Below, in pieces: positions 33,427-42,780 of a stretch of DNA of 64,000 nt. The stretch comes from Micromonospora sp. NBC_01796 (GTDB taxonomy: Bacteria > Actinomycetota > Actinomycetes > Mycobacteriales > Micromonosporaceae), in the NCBI RefSeq assembly GCF_035917455.1, contig NZ_CP109078.1, positions 2,232,001 through 2,296,000 of the forward strand, given 5' to 3'. The notes under the pieces are model-generated. The model saw nothing but the letters and a program-made list of their open reading frames with translations, ran no database searches and was not told where the DNA came from. Each line of letters opens with the position of its first letter. Within the stretch, counting starts at the first letter, position 1. The position numbers were made by a program, and so were the translations under genes.

Positions 33427-34311
33427 ATGCACCGGAGATCCGCTCTCGTCACCCGGCCACGCCTGCGCCTGGTCCTGCTCTTCGCCGCCCTGGTCGCGCT
33501 TATGGGCAGCTACCTCACCGCCGCCGTGTCGAAGGCCGACGCCGCCGCCGAACCGGTCAGGGTGGCGGAGTTCCTCGCCGACTGCCCGTTCAGCCATCGC
33601 CTGCCCGACGACCCGATCGTCTTCCCCGGCCTGCCCGGCGCCTCGCACATGCACAGCTTCTTCGGCAGCGAGGTCACCAACGCCCACACCGAGCTGCCGG
33701 ACCTGCTCAACGCGAACAGCAACTGCAATCCGGCGGTGGACAAGTCGTCGTACTGGGTGCCGACCCTGTACGTCAGTGACCAGACGGTCGAGCCCGAGAT
33801 CACCACGTTCTACTACCTCGGCGAGGGCGTACGCGACGACGTGATCGCGCAGATCCAGCCGCTGCCGCTCGGGCTGCGGATCGTCGCCGGTAACGCCAGG
33901 GCGACCGCCCCGGACGATTCCACCAACTCCCGCTGGTCCTGCCTCCACCATGGCGAGGTCGGTGCGTCGAAGGACTTCGTGAACTGTCCCGCCGGGAGCA
34001 TGATCGAGTCGTATCTCGACTTCCCGCAGTGCTGGAACGGGGTCGACCTCGACTCGCCCGACCACAAGAGCCACATGGCGTACCCGGTCAACGGTGGCTG
34101 CCCGAGCACCCATCCGGTTCCGGTCCCGAAGTTGCGCCAGGTCCTGCGGTACCCGGCCAATGGTGACCCGGCCCGGTTCCGGCTCGCCTCCGGAGCTGGC
34201 TACACGATGCACGGGGACTTCTTCAACGCCTGGCCGGAGGACGAGATGGCCCGCCGGGTGCAGGACTGCATCCGACCGATCATCAAGTGCGGTGCCGACG
34301 GCCGTCCCTGA
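33427..34311 (+). CDS. Secreted DUF1996 protein
   Basis: 294 residues with a signal peptide (about 1-40, LVLLFAALVALMGSYLTAAVSKADAAA). The mature part is DUF1996: FLADCPFSHRLPDDPIVFPG, ASHMHSFFGSEVTNAHT, SSYWVPTLYV, a cysteine-rich middle (SRWSCLHHGEV...FVNCP), FPQCWNGVDLDSPDHKSHMAYP and the end TMHGDFFNAWPED. The domain is common in fungi and actinomycetes and is often linked to wall or glucan-binding modules. ATG 33427 follows AAGGAG. It lies directly behind the GH16 gene, so glucan binding or degradation is a reasonable guess; no activity has been assigned to the family that I can state with certainty. Confidence 0.9.
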   Translation: MHRRSALVTRPRLRLVLLFAALVALMGSYLTAAVSKADAAAEPVRVAEFLADCPFSHRLPDDPIVFPGLPGASHMHSFFGSEVTNAHTELPDLLNANSNCNPAVDKSSYWVPTLYVSDQTVEPEITTFYYLGEGVRDDVIAQIQPLPLGLRIVAGNARATAPDDSTNSRWSCLHHGEVGASKDFVNCPAGSMIESYLDFPQCWNGVDLDSPDHKSHMAYPVNGGCPSTHPVPVPKLRQVLRYPANGDPARFRLASGAGYTMHGDFFNAWPEDEMARRVQDCIRPIIKCGADGRP

Positions 34312-34325
34312 TCCGACCTGACCCC

Positions 34326-34359
34326 GATGGGGGCTCCCGTGCCAGCGGGAGCCCCCATC
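34326..34359 (+). terminator. Strong terminator after the DUF1996 gene
   Basis: Perfect 14-bp stem GATGGGGGCTCCCG / CGGGAGCCCCCATC with a 6-nt loop, 15 nt past the stop. Confidence 0.88.
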
Positions 34360-34547
34360 CGTCTGTCCCGGCGACGCCGGAACGCCGACGGAGCGAAATT
34401 CAGGACGAAACACGGAGCTATCGCTACATCGCGTAGGATTCTGGACGCCCCGCCCAGACGTGTCGACCCACCCCTGACCGGGTACTGCCCCTCCGCCGAC
34501 ATCGAGAGGGGTCACCGTGACCATGGCGAGCGAGCGAGGGGCCGACA

Positions 34548-35717
34548 GTGTCTGACGGCACCGCGGCACCCGATCCGGAGGCTGTCGGGGCGGGCCCGGC
34601 AGCGCCGGAGCCGGAGGCCCCGCTGCACGGCAGACTCGATCGGATCCAGGGTGCCCAGCAACGGGTACACAGCACCTGGGACAGTCTGCCCTGGTTCCTG
34701 CGCTGGTCCGTGGTTTGGAGCGCCTGCCTGCTGATCATCGCGGGCGGGGTCTTCCTGCTCGCCACCCTCGCCTCCCGGCTCGCGCCGCTGACCATCGCGC
34801 TCGCCGCCACCCTCTTCCTGGCCGCCATGCTCGACCCGCTGGCCGTACGGCTGCGCCGGTTGCGCCTGCCCCCGGCACTGGCCGCGCTGATCTCGCTCTT
34901 CCTCCTGCTGGCGGTGATCGGCGGGGCCGCGTACCTGGTGTGGACCCTCACGGCGGACCAGTTCTCCAGCCTGAGCAAGCAACTGGACGAGGGTCTGGAC
35001 CGGACCAGGGACTTCATCACCGGCTCGCTGCCGGTCAGCCCCGAGCAACTGGACCGGTGGACCAAGCAGGCGACCGACGGGCTGCGCCGGTCGACGCCGG
35101 ACCCGGTGGCCGGAGCCCGTACGGCAGCCGAGGTGGCGGGCGCCGTACTGCTGATTTTCGTGCTGCTGTTCTTCCTGCTCAAGGACGGGCGGCCGATGTG
35201 GCAGTGGGTGCTGAGCCGGGTCTCCGACCGGTCCCGCCCCGCCTTTATCCAGGCTGGGCGCAACGGCTGGCACACGCTGAGCGCGTACACCCGGGGGACG
35301 GTGGCGATCGCGGCGATCGACGGCATCGGCATCGGGTTGGCACTGGTCCTGCTCGGGGTCCCGCTCGCCTTTCCGCTGGCGGTGGTCACCTTCCTCGGCG
35401 GGTTCATCCCGATCATCGGCGCCACGGTCGCCGGCAGCGTCGCGGTCCTGGTCGCCCTCGCCGCCAACGGTCCGACCACCGCTCTGCTGACGCTGCTGGC
35501 GGTGATCGCCGTACAGCAGACCGAGGGCAACCTGCTCGAACCACTGATCATGAAACGGCAGGTACGCCTGCACCCGGTGGTGATCCTGGTGGCGGTCACC
35601 GCGGGCACCCTCTTCGGCGGGATCGCCGGTGCCTTCGTGGCGGTGCCGGTGACCGCGGTGGTCTACCGGGTTGTCGACACCATCACCGCACTCCGGCAGG
35701 GGCGGGACCCCTCGTGA
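34548..35717 (+). CDS. AI-2E family (PerM/TqsA-type) transporter
   Basis: 389 residues with about seven membrane helices. The acidic N-terminal tail (about 1-40) leads into LLIIAGGVFLLATLASRLAP and paired helices. A periplasmic-like loop with amphipathic helices lies at about 140-190 (DEGLDRTRDFITGSLPVSPEQLD). The conserved C-terminal block has GVPLAFPLAVVTFLGGFIPIIG, QQTEGNLLEPLIMKRQV and HPVVILVAV. These are signatures of the AI-2E/PerM family; real substrates vary and quorum signal export should not be assumed. GTG 34548. A lone gene. Confidence 0.93.
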   Translation: MSDGTAAPDPEAVGAGPAAPEPEAPLHGRLDRIQGAQQRVHSTWDSLPWFLRWSVVWSACLLIIAGGVFLLATLASRLAPLTIALAATLFLAAMLDPLAVRLRRLRLPPALAALISLFLLLAVIGGAAYLVWTLTADQFSSLSKQLDEGLDRTRDFITGSLPVSPEQLDRWTKQATDGLRRSTPDPVAGARTAAEVAGAVLLIFVLLFFLLKDGRPMWQWVLSRVSDRSRPAFIQAGRNGWHTLSAYTRGTVAIAAIDGIGIGLALVLLGVPLAFPLAVVTFLGGFIPIIGATVAGSVAVLVALAANGPTTALLTLLAVIAVQQTEGNLLEPLIMKRQVRLHPVVILVAVTAGTLFGGIAGAFVAVPVTAVVYRVVDTITALRQGRDPS

Positions 35718-35762
35718 CCGGCACTCCGGAGGCAGCCAGCCGACGGCAGCGACGTGGTCGGG

Positions 35763-36395
35763 TCAGGAGTCCAGGCGCAACGCCTCGACCAGCTCGTCGG
35801 CGGTGAAGTCGGCGTCGTAGGTGATGCCGCCCGGCTGCTGCTTGCGCCCACCGGACGCGAGATCACCGGCGTCCACCGGCTGGAAACCGAGCTCTTCCAC
35901 CAGGTCCGCGACGGCCCGCTTGGCCTGCGGATCGTCCCCGGACATCGGAATGCCGTACCGCTCCTGGGCCGAGGACTGGCGGGCGTGGTCGCGCATGTTC
36001 TCGGCGTGCAGGGTGTTGAACGCCTTGACCACGTGCGCACCGCGCAGGTGCTGCTGCACCATCTCGCTGGAGGTGGTCTGGTCCTGGTCCAACTCGGGGA
36101 TGTTCCCGTCCCGGTCCGGTGTGTAGTTCCCGGTGTCCATGACGGTTTTGCCCTTCAGCTCCGCCGTGGGCAGTTCGTTGTACCGGCCGAACGGTACGGC
36201 GACGATCACCACGTCACCGAAGCGCGCCGCTTCCGACGGGGGTACCGCGTGCGCCCGGTGTCCGAGATCGCCCATGAGGTCCTGCATCTTCTGTGGGCCG
36301 CTCGCGTTCGCGATCGCGATCTCGTGGCCCGCCGCGGCGAGACGACGGGCGAGCGTTCCACCTACGTTTCCTGCGCCGATGATCCCGATGTGCAT
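35763..36395 (-). CDS. NADPH-dependent F420-type oxidoreductase (NADP-binding)
   Basis: 210 residues. The N-terminal Rossmann motif is IGIIGAGNVGGTLARRLAAAGHEI, followed by IANASGP where the NADP phosphate binds, VVIVAVPFGRYNELP and VVKAFNTLHAENM. This is the F420-dependent NADP reductase-like family (PF03807), which includes both true F420:NADP reductases and related NADP enzymes. The organism is an actinomycete, which makes F420 plausible. Convergent with the AI-2E transporter gene; no partner is adjacent. Confidence 0.88.
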   Translation of the reverse strand: MHIGIIGAGNVGGTLARRLAAAGHEIAIANASGPQKMQDLMGDLGHRAHAVPPSEAARFGDVVIVAVPFGRYNELPTAELKGKTVMDTGNYTPDRDGNIPELDQDQTTSSEMVQQHLRGAHVVKAFNTLHAENMRDHARQSSAQERYGIPMSGDDPQAKRAVADLVEELGFQPVDAGDLASGGRKQQPGGITYDADFTADELVEALRLDS

Positions 36396-36505
36396 GCCAG
36401 CGGGTTACCCGCCAATCCCGCCGATGAACGGGTCGGACAGGGGTCCGCGTTCGGCGTCCGAGCCACAGACGGACGGCCTCGGGCAGCGGCGAAAGCGCGC
36501 ACCGG

Positions 36506-37177
36506 TCAGGGGGCGGCGCCGAAACTGGGTAGGCGGTCGGCGAACCAGTCGGCGGCCTGGTCGGCCACCTGCTCCAGCGCTCCGGGCTCCGGGAACAGGT
36601 GGGTCGCGTCGGGGATGATCCGCAGTTCCACCTCCCCGCCGAGCGCGTCGCGGGCCTGCTGGTTGAACTGGATCACCTGTTCGTCCTGACCGCCGACCAG
36701 CAGCAGGGTCGCCGCGCGTACGCGGGAAAGGGCCGGACCCGCCAGGTCCGCGCGGCCGCCGCGGGAGACGACCGCCGGTACGTGCTCCGGCCGCTCGGCC
36801 GCGGCTACCAGTGCCGCCGCCGCACCCGTGCTCGCGCCGAACAGCCCGATCGGCACGGCGGCCGTGTCGGGCTCGGCCCGCAGCCAGTCGATCACCCCGA
36901 CCACCCGGCCGGCGAGCATCGGTATGTCGAAGCGCAGCTCCGCGGTCTTCTCGTCGACCTGCTCCTCCTCGGGCGTAAGCAGGTCGACGAGCACGGTCGC
37001 CAGGGCCCGCTGGTTGAGTACCCTCGCCACCGCGACGTTGCGCGGGCTGCGCCGGGAGCTGCCGCTGCCGTGGGCGAACAGCACCACTCCGACCGTCCCC
37101 TCGGTAGGGGTGACCAGGTCGGCGGTGAGCTGCACCTCCCCGGCCCAGATCGTGGTCTCGGTCGTCACTGTCTCCAC
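36506..37177 (-). CDS. Alpha/beta hydrolase (dienelactone hydrolase-like)
   Basis: 223 residues. VGVVLFAHGSGSSRRSPRNVAVA forms the oxyanion region, the nucleophile elbow is GLFGASTGAAAALVAA (GxSxG with Ser), the acid is in LLVGGQDEQVI and the histidine in IPDATHLFPEPG. The three catalytic positions are therefore all present. It is the short DLH-like type often seen beside phosphoribosyltransferases, though none is present here. GTG 37177. Substrate unknown. Confidence 0.9.
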   Translation of the reverse strand: METVTTETTIWAGEVQLTADLVTPTEGTVGVVLFAHGSGSSRRSPRNVAVARVLNQRALATVLVDLLTPEEEQVDEKTAELRFDIPMLAGRVVGVIDWLRAEPDTAAVPIGLFGASTGAAAALVAAAERPEHVPAVVSRGGRADLAGPALSRVRAATLLLVGGQDEQVIQFNQQARDALGGEVELRIIPDATHLFPEPGALEQVADQAADWFADRLPSFGAAP

Positions 37178-37331
37178 CCGCTGTCCGGTACCCGCCTACG
37201 AGTGGAACAACCCGCCGCCGGGCCGCCAATCCCCGTTTGCGGGCTCGGTGGTCGGGAAGGCGAACCGGGTCAGGCAGGAAGACCACGGCGGCCGTGGCAG
37301 CGGCCCGCGCTGAGGCGATCGTGAGGATGCC

Positions 37332-37526
37332 ATGACCCACCACAAATCCGCTAAGTCGGAGTCCGGTCGAGCCGGCACCAGTCCGCCGAAGGACAAACGC
37401 GACAAGCGCGAGGGTGCGCGGCGGGACTGGGCGGACGAGGCGGCACAGGCACGGGCCTCGGACGACCCGCGCCGGGTGACCCCGCACGACCCTTCGGGTG
37501 TTCCCTCGACCGGGGACCGCCGCTAG
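37332..37526 (+). CDS. Small disordered hypothetical protein
   Basis: 64 residues, highly charged and low in hydrophobics: an N-terminal Lys/Ser stretch, then PPKDKRDKREGARRDW and a Pro/Asp-rich tail. No domain recognised. The ATG follows GTGAGGATGCC. Codon bias is typical of the genome and a terminator-like hairpin follows at 37607, both of which support it being real. Confidence 0.6.
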   Translation: MTHHKSAKSESGRAGTSPPKDKRDKREGARRDWADEAAQARASDDPRRVTPHDPSGVPSTGDRR

Positions 37527-37606
37527 ATCAGGAGAGACACCACGGCTCGGCCGACACCGGAGATTTCGGTCTCCGGGACGCGGCCGGGGCCGGGCACGAC
37601 GACACG

Positions 37607-37641
37607 CCCCGGCGGGCACTCCTCACGGAGGCCCGCCGGGG
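37607..37641 (+). terminator. Hairpin after the small hypothetical gene
   Basis: Eleven-bp perfect stem CCCCGGCGGGC / GCCCGCCGGGG with a 13-nt loop, 81 nt past the stop. Confidence 0.65.
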
Positions 37642-37752
37642 TTCGGTGCGCTAGCAGGAGAAATCTCTGGCGGCGACCCTGAAATCGGGTACTAAGTCCG
37701 TCTGATCCGGTAATGTCACCCTCGGTTCCGACCCGGTGGTACCCCCTCTGCT

Positions 37753-37877
37753 GTCGGCGACGACCGCCGCCCAATCGCCTTGTGCGAGCCGGGGAACCAG
37801 GTAGTCGGGGTGAGTCCGCACACGCGGTAGGGCCTGTTCCGTCCCGAACCCGTCAGCTAACCCGGTCGGCGGCCGAC
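37753..37877 (+). promoter_or_regulatory. c-di-AMP riboswitch (ydaO-yuaA class)
   Basis: The leader shows the class's conserved blocks in order: GAGCCGGGGAACCA (37786-37799), GGGGTGAGTCCG (37807-37818), GTAGGGC, then CCGAACCCGTCAGCTAACC (37845-37863). Flanking GC-rich arms (CGACCGCCGCC near 37760, GGTCGGCGGCCGA near 37865) can close the outer stem. It ends at the ribosome site GGGAGGA of the next gene. In actinobacteria this riboswitch commonly precedes secreted cell-wall hydrolase genes and turns them off when c-di-AMP is high. Confidence 0.9.
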
Positions 37878-37890
37878 GGGAGGAACGTGC

Positions 37891-38925
37891 ATGACGAGAC
37901 CCAAGCGTCAGCGGTTCTCGCTGGCCCTGACCCTGCTCGCCGTGGTGACTCTGCTGGGCGGTGCCGCCGTCGCGGCCGGGCCGGCCGCAGCCGCACCCTC
38001 CTCGCCGACCGCGCCCGGGGACGAGGGCGGCAACCCCCTCTTACGTGACGTACTCGAGTCGGCCGGGCGTGGTTACGCCGCCGCGAGCGTCGGGGTGGAG
38101 AACGCCCGCAAGCACCAGGTGGCGCTCGCCGACGAACTGCGGCAAATCGAGGCACAGCTCGACCAGCTCACGCCCGAGGTCGGAGAGGTCGCCGTCAGCG
38201 CCTACCGGATCGGCCGGATCGGGCCGATCTCCGCGCTGCTCGGCAGCGCCTCACCGGACGACTTCATGGACCGGGCCGGGGGGCTCGACCTGATCGCGCA
38301 GCGCGACAACAGCAAACTTCGCCAACTGTACGAGGCACGCGACCGGGCCACCCGGGCGAAGGCGGCGGCCGACGCGGCGATGGCCGAGGAACAGCGCCAG
38401 CTCTCCGTGATGGCCAAGCAGAAGGAGGCGGCCGAACGCGCCCTCTCCCAGGTCGGCGGCACCAGCACCGAGGGCTTCGTGAACGCCAGCTCACCGGTCG
38501 CGGAATCCGCACCGCGCAACCGGGACGGGTCCCTGCCGGCGCAGTCCTGCAACCAGAACGACCCGACCACCAACGGCTGCGTCACCCCGCGCACCCTGCA
38601 CGCGCTGACCGAGACCAAACGGCTCGGCTTCACCCGGTACGTGTCGTGTTACCGCAGCGGTGGGCCGTTCGAACACCCGAAGGGCCGGGCCTGCGACTTC
38701 TCCGCGCAGCCCGGCGGGTTCGGCGGGGACGCCAGTGGCGGCGACAAGACGTACGGCAACAACCTCGCCGCGTTCCTGGTCCGCAACGCCGACCGGCTCG
38801 GCATCCTCTACGTGATCTGGTACCGCCAGATCTGGTTCCCGGCAACGGGCTGGAAGGCGTACTCGTCCGCGAAGGGTGACCCGTCCAGCGACCACACCAA
38901 CCACGTACACCTGTCCCTGCTCTGA
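37891..38925 (+). CDS. Secreted coiled-coil protein with M15-like C-terminal domain
   Basis: 344 residues with a signal peptide (about 1-36, LALTLLAVVTLLGGAAVAAGPAAAA). Residues about 50-195 form a coiled coil (VGVENARKHQVALADELRQI...AMAEEQRQLSVMAKQKEAAE). The C-terminal domain (about 210-344) carries VSCYRSGGPFEHPKGRACDFS and ends with SDHTNHVHLSL. The His/Asp pattern (HPKGRACDF, NHVH) recalls D-Ala-D-Ala carboxypeptidase-like M15 folds, so a role in peptidoglycan turnover or remodelling is likely. The coiled coil resembles those of FtsX/RipC-activated wall hydrolases. ATG 37891 follows GGGAGGA. Expression is under the c-di-AMP riboswitch directly upstream. Confidence 0.88.
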   Translation: MTRPKRQRFSLALTLLAVVTLLGGAAVAAGPAAAAPSSPTAPGDEGGNPLLRDVLESAGRGYAAASVGVENARKHQVALADELRQIEAQLDQLTPEVGEVAVSAYRIGRIGPISALLGSASPDDFMDRAGGLDLIAQRDNSKLRQLYEARDRATRAKAAADAAMAEEQRQLSVMAKQKEAAERALSQVGGTSTEGFVNASSPVAESAPRNRDGSLPAQSCNQNDPTTNGCVTPRTLHALTETKRLGFTRYVSCYRSGGPFEHPKGRACDFSAQPGGFGGDASGGDKTYGNNLAAFLVRNADRLGILYVIWYRQIWFPATGWKAYSSAKGDPSSDHTNHVHLSLL

Positions 38926-38943
38926 CCGGGGACGGCCGCGGAC

Positions 38944-41376
38944 CTACTTCTGGGCGCGGGGGCGGCGCGGGGGCTCGACCTCGGACTTGACGGTCGGGCC
39001 GGCGATCTCGGCCACCGAGGCCCGGCGGGCCGGGGCGCGGCCGGGCGGCTGCTTCGGTGCGGGACCCGCCGGGCGCGCCTCCGGCACCGGTTTGGTCACC
39101 GGTTCGTCGGAGGTGACCCGGACCTTCTCCCCGTGGTGGAACAGCTCCACCACCCCGCCGCTGCTGTCGCCGTCGCGCAGGGAGTACGTCGTCTCGCGTT
39201 CGCGTACGTCGACCCGGAGCCGGTGCCCGTGCCAGACCAGCGAGAACTCCAGCCGGTCGATCCGGTTCGGTAGCCGGGGCGCGAAATAGAGGGTGTCCCC
39301 GTGGTCGCGCATCCCGCCGAAGCCGGCGACCAGCGCGATCCACGCCCCGGCCAGTGAGGCGACGTGCACCCCGTCGCGGGTGTTCTGGTTCAGGTCGTGC
39401 AGGTCCATCAGGGCGGCCTCGCCCAGGTAGTCGTGGGCCAGCTCGAGATGCCCCACCTCGGCCGCGAGGACCGCCTGGGTGCAGGCCGACAACGACGAGT
39501 CGCGGACCGTACGCCGCTCGTAGTAGGCGAAGTTGCGGGACTTCTCCTCCGGGGTGAACGCGTCCCCGCGCCAGTGCATGGCGAGCACCAGGTCGGACTG
39601 CTTCACCACCTGCTTGCGGTACAGGTCGAAGTACGGGTAGTTCAGCAGCAGCGGGTACTTCTCCGGCGGGGTGCCCGCGAAGTCCCACTCCTGGAGCCGG
39701 GTGAAGCCCTCCACCTGCTGGTGTACGCCCAACTCCTCGTCGTACGGGATGTGCATGGCGTTCGCCGCGTCCCGCCAGGCGGCGGTCTCCTCGTCGTCCA
39801 CGCCCAACCGCCAGGCGTGGTCGCTGTGCCTCGACACGGCGTCGGCGGCGGAGAGCAGGTTCCGCTGCGCCATCAGGTTGGTGTAGACGTTGTCGCTCTT
39901 CACCGCGGTGTACTCGTCCGGGCCGGTCATCCCGTCCAGGTGGAACTTGCCGGCCCGGTCGTGGTGCCCGAGCGAACGCCACAGTCTGGCCGTCTCGACC
40001 AGCAACTCCAGCCCGATCTCGCGCTCGAAGTCCTGATCGCCGGTGGCCTGCACGTAGCGGCGTACGGCGTCGGCGATGTCCGCCGCGATGTGGAACGCGG
40101 CCGTGCCGGCCGGCCAGTACGCCGAACATTCCTGGCCCCGGATGGTCCGCCACGGGAACGCGGCCCCGTTCAGCCCGAGGGTCCGGGCCCGTTCCTGGGC
40201 CATCGGGAGGGTGGAGTGCCGCCACCGGAGCCCGGACGCCACCGCCGACGGCAGGGTGTACGTCAGCACCGGCAGCACGAACGTCTCGGTGTCCCAGAAG
40301 ACGTGCCCGTCGTACCCCGGACCGGTCAGCCCCTTGGCGGCGATCGGGCGCAACTCGGCCCGCGCACCGGCCTGGAGTACGTGGAACAGGCCGAACCGGA
40401 CCGCCTGCTGCACCTCCGGATCGCCCTCGACGCGTACGTCGGAGGTGTCCCAGAAGGTGTCCAGGTAGTCGCGCTGCTCGGCGAGGAGCCCGTCCCAGCC
40501 GGAGAAACGTGCCCCGGCCAGGGCGGCGCCGACCTGGTCGCGCAGGGCGGGCCGGGACCGTTCGCTGGACCACCCGTACGCGACGTACTTGTCCAGCCGG
40601 ATCCGCTCACCCGGCTGGAGTACGCAGGTGATGGTGGTCCGGGCCCAGTCGTCGAAGGTTTCGGTGCTCAGCGTGGTCCGGGCCGGTGCCTCCAGTTCGT
40701 GGCCCATCGCCGCGGCCAGCCGGAGCCCGCTGGCCCTGGTGGTGTGGACCAGCAGACCCCCGTCCTCCAGGGCCAGGTGCTCCTCGGACTGCAGCGGCGA
40801 CTCCAGCACCGCCGCGACCCGGGGATCCTTGCTCTGCGCCGGCAGGACCTCGTTGGCGACCAGTTCCGACTGCACGATCAGCCGCAGCGGCTCGTCGACC
40901 GGCTCCACCTCGTACCGGATGGCCGCGACCGAGCGCTGGGTGAAGGAGACCAGTCGGGTGCTGCGGATCCGTACCCGCTTGCCGGCCGGGGAGCGCCAGA
41001 GCACCTCCCGGTGCAGGGTCCCGGCCCGCAGGTCGAGAACCCGTTCGTGGTCGAACAGCTCGCCGTACCGGACGTCGAAGGGTTCGTCGTCGACGAGCAG
41101 CCGGATCAGCTTGCCGTTGGTGACGTTGACGATGGTCTGCCCGGACTCGGGGAAGCCGTACCCGGCCTCGGCGTACGGCAGCGGCCGGAGTTCGAAGAAC
41201 GAGTTGAGATAGGTGCCGGGCAGGCCGTGCGGCTCGCCCTCGTCCAGGTTGCCGCGCAGTCCGATGTGACCGTTGGCGAGGGCGAACACCGACTCCGACT
41301 GGGCCAGCACGTCGACGTCGAGGCGGGTCTCCCGGACGTGCCAGGGCTCGACCGGATAGGCCCGTTCCCGGATCAT
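38944..41376 (-). CDS. GH65 family alpha-glucan disaccharide phosphorylase/hydrolase
   Basis: 810 residues, typical for GH65. It has an N-terminal beta-sandwich ([22 protein letters not shown]), an (alpha/alpha)6 barrel with [36 protein letters not shown] and the catalytic-acid loop [19 protein letters not shown] (Glu in PDEY), then [11 protein letters not shown] and the C-terminal sheet. A non-conserved Pro/Ala/Lys tail of about 50 residues is added at the end. With a beta-phosphoglucomutase gene directly upstream (ATGA overlap), it is best read as an inverting maltose, trehalose or kojibiose phosphorylase yielding beta-glucose-1-phosphate. The specificity cannot be settled by eye. ATG 41376; an open frame continues upstream but is noise. 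Confidence 0.92.
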   Translation of the reverse strand: MIRERAYPVEPWHVRETRLDVDVLAQSESVFALANGHIGLRGNLDEGEPHGLPGTYLNSFFELRPLPYAEAGYGFPESGQTIVNVTNGKLIRLLVDDEPFDVRYGELFDHERVLDLRAGTLHREVLWRSPAGKRVRIRSTRLVSFTQRSVAAIRYEVEPVDEPLRLIVQSELVANEVLPAQSKDPRVAAVLESPLQSEEHLALEDGGLLVHTTRASGLRLAAAMGHELEAPARTTLSTETFDDWARTTITCVLQPGERIRLDKYVAYGWSSERSRPALRDQVGAALAGARFSGWDGLLAEQRDYLDTFWDTSDVRVEGDPEVQQAVRFGLFHVLQAGARAELRPIAAKGLTGPGYDGHVFWDTETFVLPVLTYTLPSAVASGLRWRHSTLPMAQERARTLGLNGAAFPWRTIRGQECSAYWPAGTAAFHIAADIADAVRRYVQATGDQDFEREIGLELLVETARLWRSLGHHDRAGKFHLDGMTGPDEYTAVKSDNVYTNLMAQRNLLSAADAVSRHSDHAWRLGVDDEETAAWRDAANAMHIPYDEELGVHQQVEGFTRLQEWDFAGTPPEKYPLLLNYPYFDLYRKQVVKQSDLVLAMHWRGDAFTPEEKSRNFAYYERRTVRDSSLSACTQAVLAAEVGHLELAHDYLGEAALMDLHDLNQNTRDGVHVASLAGAWIALVAGFGGMRDHGDTLYFAPRLPNRIDRLEFSLVWHGHRLRVDVRERETTYSLRDGDSSGGVVELFHHGEKVRVTSDEPVTKPVPEARPAGPAPKQPPGRAPARRASVAEIAGPTVKSEVEPPRRPRAQK

Positions 41377-42125
41377 GCGGCATCCTCGCGGGTCAGGAGT
41401 TCGGCCAGGTCGGTGACGACGATGCTGGCACCGTGCTCGCGCAGCGCCGTGGCCTGCCCGACCCGGTCGACCCCGACCACGTAGCCGAAGCCACCGCCCC
41501 GGCCCGCCTCGACCCCGGACAGCGCGTCCTCGAAGACGGCGGCCTGGTCGGGCTTGACGCCGAGTTGCTCGGCGGCGGCCAGGAAGGTGTCCGGGTGCGG
41601 TTTGCCGCGCAGCCCCCGCTGGGCGGCGACCACCCCGTCGACCCGGACCTCCAGCAGGTCTTCGAGTCCGGCGGAGGCGACGACGTCCCGGCAGTTCGCG
41701 CTGGCCGACACGACCGCCCGGCGCAGCCCGGCGCGGGCAGCGGCGTGCAGGTACGCGACCGATCCGTCGTACACCTGGACGCCGTCGGTGTGGATCCGGC
41801 GGAGCAGGATCTCGTTCTTCCGGTTGCCGACGCCGTTGACCGTGTTCGCCTCGGGCGGGTCGTCGGGTTTCCCCTCCGGCAGTTCGATGCCCCGGGAGGC
41901 GAGGAAGGTCCGTACGCCGTCGGCTCGGGGGCGCCCGTCGACATACCGGTTGTAGTCCGGCCCCGGGTCGTACGCCACGAACGGCTGCCCGTGGGCGTCG
42001 GCCCACTGACGCAGGAAGGCGTCGAACGTCTCGGCCCAGGCGGAGTTGTGGACCCGGGCAGTCTGGGTCAGCACTCCGTCGAGGTCGAAGAGGCACGCGG
42101 TCACATGAGCGGGTAGACCCAGCAC
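41373..42125 (-). CDS. pgmB: Beta-phosphoglucomutase (HAD superfamily)
   Basis: 250 residues. HAD motif I is [17 protein letters not shown] (nucleophile and acid/base Asp), motif [17 protein letters not shown], motif [14 protein letters not shown] and motif [21 protein letters not shown]. The cap domain has [13 protein letters not shown] and [16 protein letters not shown]. It would convert beta-glucose-1-phosphate to glucose-6-phosphate, the step needed after GH65 phosphorolysis. The stop overlaps the GH65 start, so the two are coupled. Confidence 0.92.
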   Translation of the reverse strand: MLGLPAHVTACLFDLDGVLTQTARVHNSAWAETFDAFLRQWADAHGQPFVAYDPGPDYNRYVDGRPRADGVRTFLASRGIELPEGKPDDPPEANTVNGVGNRKNEILLRRIHTDGVQVYDGSVAYLHAAARAGLRRAVVSASANCRDVVASAGLEDLLEVRVDGVVAAQRGLRGKPHPDTFLAAAEQLGVKPDQAAVFEDALSGVEAGRGGGFGYVVGVDRVGQATALREHGASIVVTDLAELLTREDAA

Positions 42126-42197
42126 GCTCTCAACTTATCCGGGGGAACCGGTCGGACAAACGTCTTTCCTCGATGGTGTTTCCCACCTCGTACGAGG

Positions 42198-42662
42198 TCA
42201 GCGGCGGCGCAGCGTCCAGACCACGGTCATCTCGGCGGTCAACTCGCCGTCCTCGGTGCCGATCTCGACCAGCACCGGGAACTCGGGGCGGGTGCCGGCG
42301 TCGAATTCGGCGGTCACCTCGGCCACGGGCCGTCCGAGCCGGGCGGTTGCCCGTACCGGGCCGAGGGCCAGCTTCCGGTAGGCGATGTTCGCGGTGACGG
42401 CCAGCGGCACCACCCGGTCGAGCATCGCGCCGAAGGCGGCCAGCACCACCGCTCCGGAGGCGGTTTCCCCGAGGGTGAACAGCGCCCCGGCGTGGGGGCC
42501 GCCGACATGGTTGTGGGTGGCGGGGGTGTCCGGCAGCCGGACCCCGACCCGGACGCCTTCGGCGCCGTCGGGGGCGATCTCCACGAATTCGAACCCGAGG
42601 GTACGGACGAACGGCACCGCGTCGAGCATGCCGGCCGCGATCTGACGTGAGTCGATGGTCAT
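42198..42662 (-). CDS. Hotdog-fold thioesterase (PaaI/DUF4442-like)
   Basis: 154 residues with the hotdog fold. NHVGGPHAGALFTLGETASGAVV carries the family's active-site region, followed by VPLAVTANIAYRKLALGPVRATARL and VEIGTEDGELTAEMTVVWTLR. Likely an acyl-CoA thioesterase or related acyl-binding protein. ATG 42662; a lone gene. Confidence 0.85.
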   Translation of the reverse strand: MTIDSRQIAAGMLDAVPFVRTLGFEFVEIAPDGAEGVRVGVRLPDTPATHNHVGGPHAGALFTLGETASGAVVLAAFGAMLDRVVPLAVTANIAYRKLALGPVRATARLGRPVAEVTAEFDAGTRPEFPVLVEIGTEDGELTAEMTVVWTLRRR

Positions 42663-42730
42663 GAGCCGGAGGCTACTCGCCAGTAATTTACCTCGGCAAT
42701 ACCCAACGGAAACCTGTCGCCGTATCGCCC

Positions 42731-42762
42731 CGCCCCGACCGGCAGGTCGCCGGGTCGGGGCG
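42731..42762 (-). terminator. Terminator of the membrane-protein gene
   Basis: Ten-bp stem CGCCCCGACC / GGTCGGGGCG (42731-42740 with 42753-42762) with a 12-nt loop, 18 nt past the stop. Confidence 0.8.
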
Positions 42763-42780
42763 GAACGGGACGGGCGACGG

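Noticed and set aside
38944-42096. GH65 read as one 1050-codon frame
   Set aside because: The stretch before ATG 41376 is out-of-frame noise inside the beta-phosphoglucomutase gene. ATG 41376 overlaps that gene's stop and starts a normal GH65.
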